Part shown: positions 17,753 through 27,620 of the stretch, in pieces
How positions within the stretch are numbered: position 1 is the first letter of the stretch
Layout: each line of letters starts with the position of its first letter
Source: Alphaproteobacteria bacterium
Lineage (GTDB): Bacteria > Pseudomonadota > Alphaproteobacteria > TMED109
Length of the DNA: 64,000 nt
Reading direction: 5' to 3'
Assembly (NCBI GenBank): GCA_022825235.1
Contig: JAJDYI010000004.1
Coordinates: 152,464 to 216,463 of the forward strand
Position numbers and translations under genes: made by a program
Notes under the pieces: generated by a model
Database searches by the model: none
Told to the model about the DNA's origin: nothing
The model's input: only the letters and a program-made list of their open reading frames with translations

Positions 17753-17942
17753 CGAGCGCGGGCGATGGGTCCGCGCTGCTCTGACGCGGAAAGTGGCGTG
17801 ACGGGTCCCGGGCCCGCCTGGCGGACTGCTTGGCTCGACGGCGTCGGATGGCTTTGCTGCGGCACACGGAAACGCCTCGGGAAGGGCGAATTCGTCGGGC
17901 GGGATTTCTCGGGCAGCGCGGGCGGCGGTACGGGCACCCGTG

Positions 17943-18467
17943 TCACGCATCCAGGGCAAGCGTCATGAAGACGCTATTGGGATCAGGCACATAATCGGCA
18001 AAAGGCTCGCATTCAACGAAGCCGTGGTTGCGGTAGAGCGCCCGCGCCGGGCCAAAGTACGACCATGAGCCCGTTTCGAGACTGAGCCGCTGCGCGCCGC
18101 GCTGGCGCGCGGCATCGATGATGTGGCGCAGCAGGGCGCTCGCGACCCCGGTGCGCCGACTGGCATCGATCGTGTGCATCGACTTGATCTCGAAGTGGTC
18201 GGCTGGCAGCTGTTTCATGGCGCCGATCGCCGGCAGCTGGCCGTCTCGCCAGACCGACCAGAAGTCGATGTCCGGCGCCAGCAGCTCCTGCAGGTCGAGC
18301 GCATGCGCGCTGCCGCGCGCGGTTTCGGCGCGGGCCTGACGAAGGTGCGTCCGGAGCAGTTCCCGAACCACGGGGTCGTCCAGCCCGCCGGGCCGGATTT
18401 CGATCGCACCGGGTCCGCTGCTGGCTGGATTCTTCGTCGCGGTGGGCGGGGGCGGGAATTCGGGCAT
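17943..18467 (-). CDS. GNAT-family N-acetyltransferase
   Basis: Acetyltransferase of 174 residues. The acetyl-CoA loop region is SRRTGVASALLRHIIDAARQRG, a Q/RxxGxG/A-type motif A. The typical C-terminal ARALYRNHGFVECEPF block follows. The ATG at 18467 is chosen because a long proline- and arginine-rich extension further upstream looks non-coding. Such proteins acetylate amino groups of small molecules or proteins. Neighbours give no substrate clue. Confidence 0.88.
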   Translation of the reverse strand: MPEFPPPPTATKNPASSGPGAIEIRPGGLDDPVVRELLRTHLRQARAETARGSAHALDLQELLAPDIDFWSVWRDGQLPAIGAMKQLPADHFEIKSMHTIDASRRTGVASALLRHIIDAARQRGAQRLSLETGSWSYFGPARALYRNHGFVECEPFADYVPDPNSVFMTLALDA

Positions 18468-18676
18468 GAATCGGGGAACGGGGAAGGGCGCAGTTCGGCA
18501 TCCGCGCACAAGCCTTCGTCGGCCTTGCAGGCTCGAGGATAGTCGCCCGGCTCCGCCGCCGCTTCTCGTTGCGCTGCCTGCCAGCCTGTCGCAGATTCGC
18601 TCTGGCATGCTGGGCCGAAGCGCTGGCGGGACAGACGAATGCGTTGGATCAGGCCCGTCGAGCTGGCGGGTGCGGC

Positions 18677-20119
18677 ATGACGGTTGCAGATGGCGTGACG
18701 CTGCCGCTGTGGCTGGTGGCCGCCGGGGCGGTACTTGCGGTCTGGTCGATCATTGACCGGATGCTGGTCCCCAGCGTTCGCTGGTTTGTCCGCCGCCGCC
18801 TCAATCGCGTGATCGAAGACCTCAACACACGATTGCAGTTCCAGATCCCCCGCCTTGCGAGAACCAGACGCCAGGTCCTGATCGACCGGCTGACCTACGA
18901 TCCCGAAGTACTGGAGGCAATCGATCATCAGGCGTCCGCCACCGGCACGCCGCGAGACGTCTTGCTCGCGGAGGCAGCACGCTACGCGCGCGAGATCGTG
19001 CCATCGTTCAATGCCTACGCGTATTTTCGCGTCGGCCACTACGTGGCCCGGCAAGTCATCAGGCTGCTGTACCGCGTGCGACTCGGCTCGACCAACGAAG
19101 ACGCCCTGTCGGCAATTGATCCCAACTCCAGCATCGTGTTCGTGATCAACCACCGCAGCAACATGGATTACCTGATTCTCGCCTACATGGTGGTGAATCG
19201 GTCGGCCCTGAGCTATGCGGTCGGCGAATGGGCGCGGATCTGGCCACTCCAGACGTTGATCCGGACCCTCGGCGCGTACTTCGTCCGGCGAGGCTCCGGA
19301 AACGCCCTCTACCGGAAGGTGCTGGCGCGGTATGTTCAGTTCGCCACCGCCGGGGGGATTGCGCAAGCGGTGTTCCCGGAAGGAGGGCTGAGCCGTGACG
19401 GGCGCCTCCGGACGCCAAAACTCGGCCTGATCAAGTACATGGTGTCGGAGTTCGATCCCGACGGCGAGCGCGACCTGGTCTTCGTGCCCGTCGGCATCAA
19501 CTACGACCGTGTCCTCGAAGATCGCTCCCTGATCCGCACCCTTGATCCCGATGCCGTCCGACGGAGCCGGGGCTTCATCGTCCGGACGTTGCTGGCCTGG
19601 GTAGGCCACAACGTCTGGTTGATGCTCAGTGGGCGCTGGTATCGATTTGGGTACGCCTGCCTAAACTTCGGCCCGCCCTTGTCGATGCGTACGTACGTAC
19701 GTGATCACGACGTCGAATTTGGATCCGGCGACGCGGGCGCGCGAGAAGAGGCGCTGGAGGCGTTGGGCGCGCGACTGCTTGACACGGTGGCGCGTTGCAT
19801 TCCCGTCACGCCGGTCGCCATCGTTGCAACGGTGTTCGCGGAGAATCCGACAAAGGCGATGAGCGAACTGGAGGTCAAGGCGCGGTCGCAGCGGCTGATC
19901 GAGGCACTGGAGCATCGTCACGCCTACGTGCATGTCCCGCGCGCCGACCGGGATTACGCTGTCACGGTGGGCCTGCGCATGCTGACGCTGCGGCACCTCG
20001 TGACGATGTCGGAAGGGCTGTACCGCGCGAGCGACGGCGCATCGGGCCTGCTTGCCTACTACGCCAATTCCATCGAGCATTTCGGTCCCGGCGATTCGGA
20101 GCGGCCCGCCGGCACCTGA
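18677..20119 (+). CDS. PlsB-like glycerol-3-phosphate acyltransferase
   Basis: Membrane-associated acyltransferase of about 480 residues. The HX4D catalytic box is in VINHRSNMDY, and the phosphate-binding motif is FPEGGLSRDGRLRTPKLGL. An N-terminal hydrophobic helix (LPLWLVAAGAVLAVWSII) suggests inner-membrane anchoring. The residue pattern VGINYDRVLED further on matches the PlsB rather than the PlsC group, although the protein is shorter than E. coli PlsB. It probably makes lysophosphatidic acid in phospholipid synthesis. The ATG at 18677 is used because residues encoded upstream of it do not resemble protein. Confidence 0.85.
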   Translation: MTVADGVTLPLWLVAAGAVLAVWSIIDRMLVPSVRWFVRRRLNRVIEDLNTRLQFQIPRLARTRRQVLIDRLTYDPEVLEAIDHQASATGTPRDVLLAEAARYAREIVPSFNAYAYFRVGHYVARQVIRLLYRVRLGSTNEDALSAIDPNSSIVFVINHRSNMDYLILAYMVVNRSALSYAVGEWARIWPLQTLIRTLGAYFVRRGSGNALYRKVLARYVQFATAGGIAQAVFPEGGLSRDGRLRTPKLGLIKYMVSEFDPDGERDLVFVPVGINYDRVLEDRSLIRTLDPDAVRRSRGFIVRTLLAWVGHNVWLMLSGRWYRFGYACLNFGPPLSMRTYVRDHDVEFGSGDAGAREEALEALGARLLDTVARCIPVTPVAIVATVFAENPTKAMSELEVKARSQRLIEALEHRHAYVHVPRADRDYAVTVGLRMLTLRHLVTMSEGLYRASDGASGLLAYYANSIEHFGPGDSERPAGT

Positions 20120-20158
20120 ACGCGGAGCTGCCACGTGGCGGCCGCCCTGTCACGCCGG

Positions 20159-21568
20159 TCAGGCTGGCGGGATGCCCGTGCGGGGGAGGCGGAGGGACAC
20201 GATCAACCCGCTGCCTTCCCGGTCAGACATGACGACGTCGCCGCCGTGACGTCGGGCTACCGAGCGCGCGACCGCCAGTCCGAGGCCGGAACCACCGCTT
20301 TCCCTGCTCCGGGATGCGTCCAGGCGATGAAACGGACGAAACGCCGCTTCGCGCTGATCGGCGGGAATCCCGGGCCCTCGGTCTGCGACGTCCACGGTAA
20401 CTCCATGTTCATCGCTGGAGATTCGAACCGCCGCTTCGCGCCCGTACTTGATGGCGTTTGACAGAACGTTGTGGATCGCCCGCTTGACGGCCCGTGGCGC
20501 GCACGTCACCAGGACCCGGTCCGGTCCGGCGTAGGTGACAGCCTGTCCGGCGTCTGCGAGATCGTCGCAGAGGCTTCGGACGAGCGCGACCAAGTCCGTC
20601 GATGTCCTCGGCTCGTCGGCCGCATCGTCGCGCGCGAATGCCAACGTCGAATCGAGCATGGACTGCATATCGTCAAGGTCCGCCAGGGCCTTGTCGTATT
20701 GATCTTTCTCCGCGATGAACTCCGCGCGCAGGCGAAGCCGGGTCAGAAAGGTTCGCAGGTCGTGGCTGATGGCGGCCAGCATCATCGTTCGGTCGTCGAC
20801 CAGGTGGCGGAGCCGCTCCTGCATGCGATTGAACGCCCGGGCGGCATTCCGGAGTTCGCGTGAGCCGTCGACGCGGAGTGGCGGTGACCGCACGTCCGTC
20901 CCGATGCGTTCGGCCGCTTCCGAGAATCTGCGCAGCGGGCGGGTCAGGCGAAAGGTGACCCAGAACGAAATCGCGAGGATGACGACCGTCGCCGCCGCCA
21001 TCCAGAACACCGTGCGCAGGGCCCAGCGAAGGGACAGGGCCCGGGCGGCGACGATGAAGTGGATCCACCCTCCGGATTCCAGGGCAACCGAGATGCGTGC
21101 CTTGGCTCGACTGTGTAGAAGGTCGCCGTCGGAAACCCGTGACGGGCCCTGTACGCGCGGCGCCGGTGGACCCCGCCAGTGGCCGTAGGTCTGGATTTCC
21201 AACTGCCGTCCACCGAGATCGGGAAGTTCCGTACGGAGGGCCCTCGCATGACGGCGGCCCCAGGAACCGGATGCTGCGCCGGCAGGCGGCCAGGCCGCCT
21301 CCGTAACCATGATCCGCAGGGTCGGGCTGTGGAGAGCCCGCAGGAGGTCGGGGCGTTCCGCAGGCGGGGTGCGTTCGATCAACGGCACGATGACGGCGAT
21401 GCGTTCAGCGACCGATTCCTTGAACAGGTGCAGCGCCGTGGTCGCGCGCTGGCTGACGTAGATTCCGCCGCCCACCCAGAATCCGAGCATCAGCAGGACG
21501 ACCACGAGCAGCGTGAACTGACCGGCCATGCCCGCCGGCAGGAACCAGAGTCGGCGGCCCGCGTTCAT
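20159..21568 (-). CDS. Sensor histidine kinase (EnvZ/CpxA class)
   Basis: Membrane histidine kinase of 469 residues. Layout: TM1 about 15-37, a periplasmic sensor region to about 175, TM2 about 185-206, HAMP to about 258, then HisKA with the phospho-acceptor His269 in ISHDLRTFLTRLRLR. The ATPase domain has N-box Asn371, G1 DRGPGIP and G2 GSGLGLAVA. The H-box proline of the usual HDLRTPLT is Phe274 here, an uncommon change. Translation is coupled to the response regulator gene by an ATGA overlap. The signal is probably an envelope or metal stress, judging from the divergent Spy-like gene. Confidence 0.92.
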   Translation of the reverse strand: MNAGRRLWFLPAGMAGQFTLLVVVLLMLGFWVGGGIYVSQRATTALHLFKESVAERIAVIVPLIERTPPAERPDLLRALHSPTLRIMVTEAAWPPAGAASGSWGRRHARALRTELPDLGGRQLEIQTYGHWRGPPAPRVQGPSRVSDGDLLHSRAKARISVALESGGWIHFIVAARALSLRWALRTVFWMAAATVVILAISFWVTFRLTRPLRRFSEAAERIGTDVRSPPLRVDGSRELRNAARAFNRMQERLRHLVDDRTMMLAAISHDLRTFLTRLRLRAEFIAEKDQYDKALADLDDMQSMLDSTLAFARDDAADEPRTSTDLVALVRSLCDDLADAGQAVTYAGPDRVLVTCAPRAVKRAIHNVLSNAIKYGREAAVRISSDEHGVTVDVADRGPGIPADQREAAFRPFHRLDASRSRESGGSGLGLAVARSVARRHGGDVVMSDREGSGLIVSLRLPRTGIPPA

Positions 21569-22290
21569 CCGCGTGCCACGTCCGCGGTGAAGACGTAGCC
21601 GCCGTTTCGTACCGTCTTGATCAGCGTCGGGCGGCTCGGGTCCGATTCCACCTTGCGTCGCAGCCGGCTGAGCTGCACATCGACCGAGCGGTCGTAGGGA
21701 ATCGCGTCGCGACCTCGCGTGAGGTCCAGCAGCTGATCTCGGCTCAGCACACGATGGGGGCGCTCCGCGAGGGCGGCGAGAAGTTCGAATTCGCCGGAGG
21801 TCAATGTGACCAGGGCTCCCGACGGATCGCGCAATTCACGCGCGGTCAGCGACAGGGACCATCCGAGAAACGTCAGCGTTTGACCCGCCCCGGCAGCTGA
21901 TTCGACCTGCGTGCTCGCGCGTGAACGCCGGAGCACGGCCTTGACGCGCGCCAGGAGTTCGCGCGGGTTGAATGGTTTGGCAAGGTAGTCGTCGGCGCCG
22001 AGCTCGAGGCCCACGATGCGGTCGGTCTCCTCGCCGAGCGCGGTCAGCATGATGATCGGAAGCGAGCTGTTTGATCGCAGACGCTGGCAAATGGCAAGGC
22101 CGTCTTCCCCCGGCAACATGAGATCGAGAACGACGATGTTGAACCGACCGTCGGCGAGCGCCGCGTCCATCTCCCGGCCGTTTGCCGCCACCGACGTTCG
22201 AAAGCCGTGATCGCGCAAGAACCGGGCGGTCAGGTCGCAGATCTCGCGATCGTCGTCGACGATCAGAACATGCGGAGCTCGCGTATTCAC
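21565..22290 (-). CDS. OmpR-family response regulator
   Basis: Response regulator of 241 residues. The receiver domain has Asp12-14, phospho-acceptor Asp56 in [12 protein letters not shown], a Thr in MLTA and Lys105 in [11 protein letters not shown]-terminal winged-helix DNA-binding domain follows ([12 protein letters not shown], then [14 protein letters not shown]). The start codon is GTG at 22290. It is the first gene of the operon with the kinase and is divergent from a Spy-like gene. The dyad in between is the likely binding site. Confidence 0.93.
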   Translation of the reverse strand: MNTRAPHVLIVDDDREICDLTARFLRDHGFRTSVAANGREMDAALADGRFNIVVLDLMLPGEDGLAICQRLRSNSSLPIIMLTALGEETDRIVGLELGADDYLAKPFNPRELLARVKAVLRRSRASTQVESAAGAGQTLTFLGWSLSLTARELRDPSGALVTLTSGEFELLAALAERPHRVLSRDQLLDLTRGRDAIPYDRSVDVQLSRLRRKVESDPSRPTLIKTVRNGGYVFTADVARG

Positions 22291-22331
22291 GGGGAAAATG
22301 TACGCGTTATTGGCTTCAGGTCACCAAGAAA

Positions 22332-22380
22332 TTTGTAACGGACGGTTGCGGCGCGCGCCTCTGCAACGGTTCGTTACAAA
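22332..22380. promoter_or_regulatory. Dyad in the divergent response-regulator/Spy promoter
   Basis: Arms at 22332-22349 and 22363-22380 share TTTGTAACG-N4-GTTGC as an inverted repeat around GGCGCGCGCC. A further GTTACCGTTAC follows just downstream, before the Spy-like gene. Repeated GTTAC units in a divergent promoter suggest binding of the adjacent OmpR-type regulator. The binding itself is inferred. Confidence 0.5.
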
Positions 22381-22464
22381 AATGGGGATTCGCTGCAAAG
22401 TTACCGTTACACGCACGTTCCATGTTGCCGCGCAGCACTAACCACCGGGTGAAAGGAATCCCGC

Positions 22465-23007
22465 ATGAATCGCTACCGGAAAGCCTTCGCAGGAATCGCC
22501 ATTGCCTCGGGCATTGCGCTGGTATGGATTGCGCTGCCGCAGTCCGGGCCCCGGCCTGCACACTTCGCGGGCGACGGTCTGATCTCGGCGGCAATCGCCG
22601 GGGACCATCGCGGCGGCCATCATTTTCGGGGACGCGGCCTTTGGCAGGTCTGCAGCGACGCGCGGTCCCAAAAGGTCGAGGATGTCATCGGCTTTGTCGA
22701 CGCCTTCTTCATGTTCACGCCTGAGCAGGCCACGGCTTGGGACGAACTCGTCGCCGCCGTGCGCGGCGGGGACAGCCAGATCGATACGCACTGTGGGACG
22801 TTGAAGAATGCCGGGCGCCCGTCGACCGCCCCGGAGCGTCTGGCGCTGATGCGCACGCTCTTGGCGGCCGGTCTCGATCTGGTCGAAACGGTCTATCCGC
22901 CGTTTGACCGGTTCTATTCGTCGCTCGATGCCCAGCAGCAGGAAGCGATCAACAAGCTCCTCACTTGGCGGGGCATGCGGGGCCACGGGGCCCGTTCTCC
23001 GCGCTGA
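22465..23007 (+). CDS. Spy/CpxP-like (LTXXQ) periplasmic protein
   Basis: Exported protein of 180 residues with an N-terminal hydrophobic segment (FAGIAIASGIALVWIALP). A His/Gly/Arg-rich linker (GDHRGGHHFRGRG) comes next, then a helical region with two LTXXQ-like repeats, FTPEQATAWDEL and LDAQQQEAINKL. This fits the Spy/CpxP chaperone-like family that damps envelope stress or binds metal. The His-rich linker could bind metal ions. It is divergent from the two-component system and is presumably its target and feedback partner. Two cysteines (WQVCSDA, DTHCGTL) could form a disulfide. Confidence 0.72.
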   Translation: MNRYRKAFAGIAIASGIALVWIALPQSGPRPAHFAGDGLISAAIAGDHRGGHHFRGRGLWQVCSDARSQKVEDVIGFVDAFFMFTPEQATAWDELVAAVRGGDSQIDTHCGTLKNAGRPSTAPERLALMRTLLAAGLDLVETVYPPFDRFYSSLDAQQQEAINKLLTWRGMRGHGARSPR

Positions 23008-23272
23008 CGCGAGGATCGGGGGCCTGCCCCCGGGCGCGGGCGGCAGCCGCTTGCCGCGGCCGTCGCCCGAGTTCGGGGGTGGGCGTTGGCGGCTCTCGCC
23101 TTGCCGCTGTCGAGCTGCCGGCTTCGGTCGGCCGCCCGAAATCTCCGATGAAGGCGCCCATGGGAGACGTCCGTCCGACGGCGTTCGGCGCTTCACGTGT
23201 GGGCAAGACCGTTTCGTGGAGGCGCGAGGGCGCATGGCGAAGGCGTATGCTGGGGGCACGGGGAGGCGGCCC

Positions 23273-23569
23273 ATGACCCTGGACGAATTCCGCGCAACGC
23301 TCCGCACCGCGGCCCCGCCGGCCGGCCTTTCCCGACCGCTCGAGGCATTGTGGCGGATCGCCAACGACGAATGGGACGCCGCTCACCGCCTGGTGCAGTC
23401 GGGAGCGGGTGCCGAAGGTGCCTGGGTGCATGCCCATCTGCACCGGATCGAGGGCGACCGGTCGAATGCCGCCTATTGGTACCGTCGCGCCGGGAAACCC
23501 CTTTCCGAAGCACCGCTCGACGAGGAATGGGCCGCTATCGCCGGCGCATTGCTGGCGGCCCGGCAATAG
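23273..23569 (+). CDS. Conserved small protein of unknown function
   Basis: A 98-residue protein with a good ribosome site (GGGGAGG before the ATG at 23273). It is rich in Trp and Ala. Its patterns LWRIANDEWDAAHRLVQ, WVHAHLHRIEGD and NAAYWYRRAG look like a conserved helical-hairpin family found as a stand-alone gene in proteobacteria. I do not recognise a function. It has no signal peptide or membrane segment. The longer open frame upstream is non-coding in character. Confidence 0.7.
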   Translation: MTLDEFRATLRTAAPPAGLSRPLEALWRIANDEWDAAHRLVQSGAGAEGAWVHAHLHRIEGDRSNAAYWYRRAGKPLSEAPLDEEWAAIAGALLAARQ

Positions 23570-23950
23570 GTCGCCGGGAAGGAGATCGCGAAGGCCGTCG
23601 CGCCGTCAGTGCGTGGGCACGCCCCGAGACACGGCGTCGCTTCTGCTGGGTTCTTCGAAGTACGGGTCAAGCCGCTCAAGGTTCGTTCCCGCCTGCATGC
23701 GAGCGAATGGATGGATGCGCACGGTCGGCGGCCGCGGCGACGCCGCGCGGAAGTTCGGGCCCCGAGCCCATCCGCTTCGGCCTGTGCCCGACTGCCCATG
23801 GCCGCGGGGAATGCGTAGGCGACACCGTTCCCCAGAGGCGCTTTCCGGCGGACCCGTTGACGCACAGGGGTTGATCGGGGGCGGAGTGTCCACGCCCCCC
23901 GGAGGCAGGACTGCAGCCGAGGGAGTCGACGGTGGGCGGTTCGCTCGGCG
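23570..23950. other. Intergenic region between convergent genes
   Basis: This 381-base stretch separates the small conserved gene from the end of smc. Apart from the GC-rich hairpin near its right end, I see no supported gene, repeat or RNA. Confidence 0.5.
23877..23899. terminator. GC hairpin downstream of smc
   Basis: GGGGGCG and CGCCCCC form a perfect 7-bp stem around a 9-base loop, about 50 bases past the smc stop. There is no T-tract on either strand, so termination is possible but unproven. Confidence 0.35.
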
Positions 23951-26900
23951 TCAGCTGGCCTCGCGCAGTCCTTCCGCGTGGGCGAGATCGACTGACACCA
24001 GCGTCGAGACGCCCGGCTCCTGCATCGTCACGCCGTAGAGCCGATCCATCTGGCTCATGGTGAACGGGTGGTGCGTGACCACCAGCAGTCGCGCGTTCGA
24101 TGCCTTCGAGATCTCGGTGAGGAGTGCGCAGAAGCGCTCGACATTGCTGTCGTCGAGCGCGGCGTCGACTTCGTCGAGGACGCAGAGTGGGGCGGGCCGC
24201 GTCAGGAACATGGCAAAGATCAGGGCGAGGGCGGCCAGGGTCTTCTCCCCTCCCGACAGCAGTGAAATCTTCTGGAGTTGCTTGCCCGGCGGACTGGCCA
24301 CGATCTCCAGGCCCGCTTCGAGCGGATCGTCCGAATCGACGAGCTCGAGGCGGGCTTCGCCGCCCTGGAACAGGGCTTGGAAGACGGATCGGAAGTGCTG
24401 GTCGACCGTGCCAAACGTGCTGCGCAAACGTCCCCGGGCTTCACGGTTCAGCCGGTTGATGGCGCTTCGCAGCTTCTCGACGGCCTGAAGCAGTTCCGTG
24501 CGGCTTTCGGAAAGCCTGTCGATTTCTGCCGCCGCTTCCTCGGCCTCGGCCTCGGCGCGCAGGTTGACGGGACCCACGTTGTCACGCTCCCGGTACAGGC
24601 GCTCCAGCGTCCGCTCCAGGTGATCTCGCGGCGCGAGCGCCTCCCCCTGCTTGAGGCCGGCGAGTTCGGGGAGCTGGTCGGGGGTGGCGCCCAGGCGCTC
24701 CCGGATCCGCTCGCGTTCGCTGGCAAGGCGTTCCTCAACCTGTTCGCAGGCGCCTTCGGCCCGGGCCATCGCCTCGCGGGCTGCGACCTGACGGGCGTTG
24801 ACCGCCGTGACTGCCTGGTTGGCCTCGCGCAGGGCGGTTTCACATGCCGCGCGCGCATCGGTTGCCGCCCGCTGCTGGCCCTCAGCCTCCTGCAGCCGGT
24901 CGGCGAGGGTCTCCAGTTGCGTCTCGAGTTCCTGCGGCTTCCGAACCAGAGCTGCCAGCTGCTGTTCGAGCTCTGCGAGGCGACGACGGAGTTCCACCAC
25001 GTGCTGCTCGGCCGCTGCCCGTCGGCGATCCCAGTTCTGCCACTGCTGCTGGACAGTCTCGAGGCGCTGGCGGCGGTGCGTCTCCAACTCCGTCATGCGG
25101 GTATGGGCCTCAAGCGCGCTATTGAATCCCGCGAGCGCGGTCTCCGTTTCCTGCCGGCGCTCGCCCGCGGCCTGGGCGAGGGGTTCCACGTCGGTGTAGC
25201 TGCCGGCCGCTGAGCGGGCCTCCTCGAGCATCCGCCCGTGCAGGTCGCGTTCCTCGGCCAGACGGGCGTGCTCTTCGCTAAGCGATGCCTGCCTCGCGCG
25301 AACCTCGATGCTGGCAGCGAGCGCACCGGCGTGGCAGTCTCGGGCCGCCTTGCGGGCCTGTTCGGCCGCGCGACGGACGTCGATGGCGCGGTTCGAATCG
25401 TTCCGGGCTTCGGCGTCGGCGGCGTCGGCCTTGCGGGCATGTTCTTCCGCCGCATCCACGCCGGCCTGGGCCTCTCGGCGATCCCGTTCCGCTGCGACGA
25501 TTTCGCCGTCAAGCTGGTCGAACCGGTTCTTTTGCTGGAATCGCCGGGACACGGGGCTGGCATCGCCCGACGAGTGCGTGTACCCGTCCCACCGCCAGAG
25601 AGCGCCCGTGCGGTCCACCAGACGCTGTCCGGGAACGAGTTCGCGCTGCAGGGCATCGCCCGCTTCTTCGTCCACCACCCCGGTAAAGGCGAGCCGCCGC
25701 CGCAGCGCCGCCGGGCCGCTGACGTATTCCGACAACGGCACCGCACCGGCCGGCAGGGTGGTTTCGGTGACCTCCCCAAGGTCATGCCAGGTCACCGGGC
25801 CACCGGCGGGATCCGCCTCCAGGTCCTCGCCGAGTGCGGCGGCGGCGGCCCGTTCGAAACCAGGTTGAATCCGGACCAGCTGCGCCAGAGTGTTCGGACT
25901 GCCCGCTTCCAGTTGCCTGGCGAGCGTGTTGCGTTCCGCCCGGAGGGGATCAAGGCGGCGGTCGGCCGCCAGCAGTTCGGCGCGAGCCGTCTCAAGGGCT
26001 TCGGCGGCGTCCCTGGTCGCCTGCGCGGTTTCGGCCAGCCGCTTTCTCGCGGTCATTTCCGCGGCTTCTGCAGCGTCTCCGCGAGAGTCCGCGGCCCGGA
26101 CGTCCGCCTCCAGCGCCTCCAGGTTCCCGAAGGGCGCCTGGTCCCCCTCCGTCAGATCCTCGAGCGCGGCCCGGGTCGAGGTGATGCGCTTGCCCAGTCG
26201 ATCGAGCGCGTCCGCTTTCTCGTCGACGTCGCGGGCCAGGGCCGCGGCCCGGGATTCCGCCCGTGCGAGGGCCCGCTCCGCTTCGGCCTGCGCCCCCTGC
26301 GCAACCTCCAGGGTCGCCCGCGCCTCCCCGAGTTGGGCATCGAGTGCGGTCCTCGTCTCGGCCTCGTTCTGGTGTTCCGTCTCGATCGTGCTCTGCGCAT
26401 TGTGCAGCGCGGCTTGCTCGCGCGCGATGTCGTGCTGGTTTTCCTGCACGCGGGCCAAATCGTTTTGCGTCTGCGCGCACTCGGTTTCGAGCTGACGGCG
26501 CCGGCCGGCAACTTCATCGAGTTCACGGTGCAGGAGGGCCCGTTCGTGCGCGATCCGCTGGACAGCGGCGCTGGCCTCCGCCTCGGCTTCCTGCAGCGCA
26601 GGCAGCTTGTCCTGGAGGGAGGCCTGGCGCGAACTTTCTTCGGCTGCCGCCGTGGTGGCGGCGGCCACGTCCCGCCTGGTGTCCTCCAGTACCGAACGGG
26701 CCGCCTCGCTGTCGTCGCGGGCCACGCGCCAGCGGAGGAGGGAAAGTCTCGCGTCCGCCGTGCGCAGCCGGTCGGATATCGAACGGTAGCGGGCGGCTTG
26801 GCGGGCCTGCCGACGAAGCACGGCGAGCTGGGCCTGCTGGGCGCCCAGCAGGTCGTCGATGCCGGTCAGGTTCTCTTCGGTGGAACGGAGCCGCAGTTCT

Positions 26901-27439
26901 GCCTCGTGCCGCCGGGAATGCACGCCGACAATTCCTGCAGCCTCTTCCAGTAGCCGTCGCCGCTCCGTCGGCTTGGCCCGGATGATCGCGTCGACCTGCC
27001 CCTGTGCCACGATGGCGTGCGAGCGGGCGCCGAGTGCGCTGTCGGCGAACAGCAACTGCACGTCGCGAGCCCGGACTTCCCGCTGGTTGACAAAGAAGGC
27101 GGAGCCCTGGCCGCGCCGGATCCGGCGGCATATCTCAATGGTGTCCGAGTCGTTGAACGCGGCTGGAGCGCTTCTGTCCTGGTTGTCGATGACGATCCGG
27201 ATCTCGGCAAGGTTCCGGGCCGGCCGTGCTGCCGTGCCGTCGAAGATGACATCGTCCATCTCGGCGGCACGCACGCTCCGTGGCGCATGCTCTCCCATCG
27301 CCCAGCGGAGGGCTTCGACCAGATTCGACTTGCCGCAGCCGTTCGGGCCGACGACGCCGGTCATGCCGGGGCCGATTTCAAACTCCGTCTCTTCGACGAA
27401 GGACTTGAACCCGGTCAGGGCGACGCGCGTCAATCGCAC
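23951..27439 (-). CDS. smc: Chromosome segregation protein SMC
   Basis: Condensin ATPase of about 1,162 residues. An N-terminal Walker A (GPNGCGKSNLVEAL, Lys about 37) leads into a long coiled coil. A hinge near the middle (about residues 510-590, around GPAALRRRLAFTGVVDEEAG) is followed by the second coiled coil. The C-terminal ABC signature LLSGGEKTLAALALIF and Walker B VLDEVDAALDD complete the head. Length and order are complete for SMC. The start is GTG 27439, spaced 8 bases from GGAG; a longer frame runs to 27493. It stands alone and is divergent from the TauD-type gene. Confidence 0.96.
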   Translation of the reverse strand: MRLTRVALTGFKSFVEETEFEIGPGMTGVVGPNGCGKSNLVEALRWAMGEHAPRSVRAAEMDDVIFDGTAARPARNLAEIRIVIDNQDRSAPAAFNDSDTIEICRRIRRGQGSAFFVNQREVRARDVQLLFADSALGARSHAIVAQGQVDAIIRAKPTERRRLLEEAAGIVGVHSRRHEAELRLRSTEENLTGIDDLLGAQQAQLAVLRRQARQAARYRSISDRLRTADARLSLLRWRVARDDSEAARSVLEDTRRDVAAATTAAAEESSRQASLQDKLPALQEAEAEASAAVQRIAHERALLHRELDEVAGRRRQLETECAQTQNDLARVQENQHDIAREQAALHNAQSTIETEHQNEAETRTALDAQLGEARATLEVAQGAQAEAERALARAESRAAALARDVDEKADALDRLGKRITSTRAALEDLTEGDQAPFGNLEALEADVRAADSRGDAAEAAEMTARKRLAETAQATRDAAEALETARAELLAADRRLDPLRAERNTLARQLEAGSPNTLAQLVRIQPGFERAAAAALGEDLEADPAGGPVTWHDLGEVTETTLPAGAVPLSEYVSGPAALRRRLAFTGVVDEEAGDALQRELVPGQRLVDRTGALWRWDGYTHSSGDASPVSRRFQQKNRFDQLDGEIVAAERDRREAQAGVDAAEEHARKADAADAEARNDSNRAIDVRRAAEQARKAARDCHAGALAASIEVRARQASLSEEHARLAEERDLHGRMLEEARSAAGSYTDVEPLAQAAGERRQETETALAGFNSALEAHTRMTELETHRRQRLETVQQQWQNWDRRRAAAEQHVVELRRRLAELEQQLAALVRKPQELETQLETLADRLQEAEGQQRAATDARAACETALREANQAVTAVNARQVAAREAMARAEGACEQVEERLASERERIRERLGATPDQLPELAGLKQGEALAPRDHLERTLERLYRERDNVGPVNLRAEAEAEEAAAEIDRLSESRTELLQAVEKLRSAINRLNREARGRLRSTFGTVDQHFRSVFQALFQGGEARLELVDSDDPLEAGLEIVASPPGKQLQKISLLSGGEKTLAALALIFAMFLTRPAPLCVLDEVDAALDDSNVERFCALLTEISKASNARLLVVTHHPFTMSQMDRLYGVTMQEPGVSTLVSVDLAHAEGLREAS

Positions 27440-27620
27440 CGGAGGCACTCCGTGGAGATTGCCGCAAATATACCATCGCGGCGGAAATGACACAGCATTT
27501 GGTAGCTCAGGGCAGAATCTTACCCATATGGCGTGTAGCCGTCTGCCGCGTCAGACCGGTGAGCAGGTTGCCGGCGAGCTTCGGTTGACCGGTCTGGGTC
27601 GATGGACGATGCTCCGCACC

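Noticed and set aside
19688..19702. Short tandem TACG repeat
   Set aside because: Three to four units inside the acyltransferase gene that read as ordinary codons; no sign of phase variation.
20130..20139. GCCACGTGGC palindrome between convergent genes as a terminator
   Set aside because: It has no loop and no T-tract, so it cannot form a useful hairpin.
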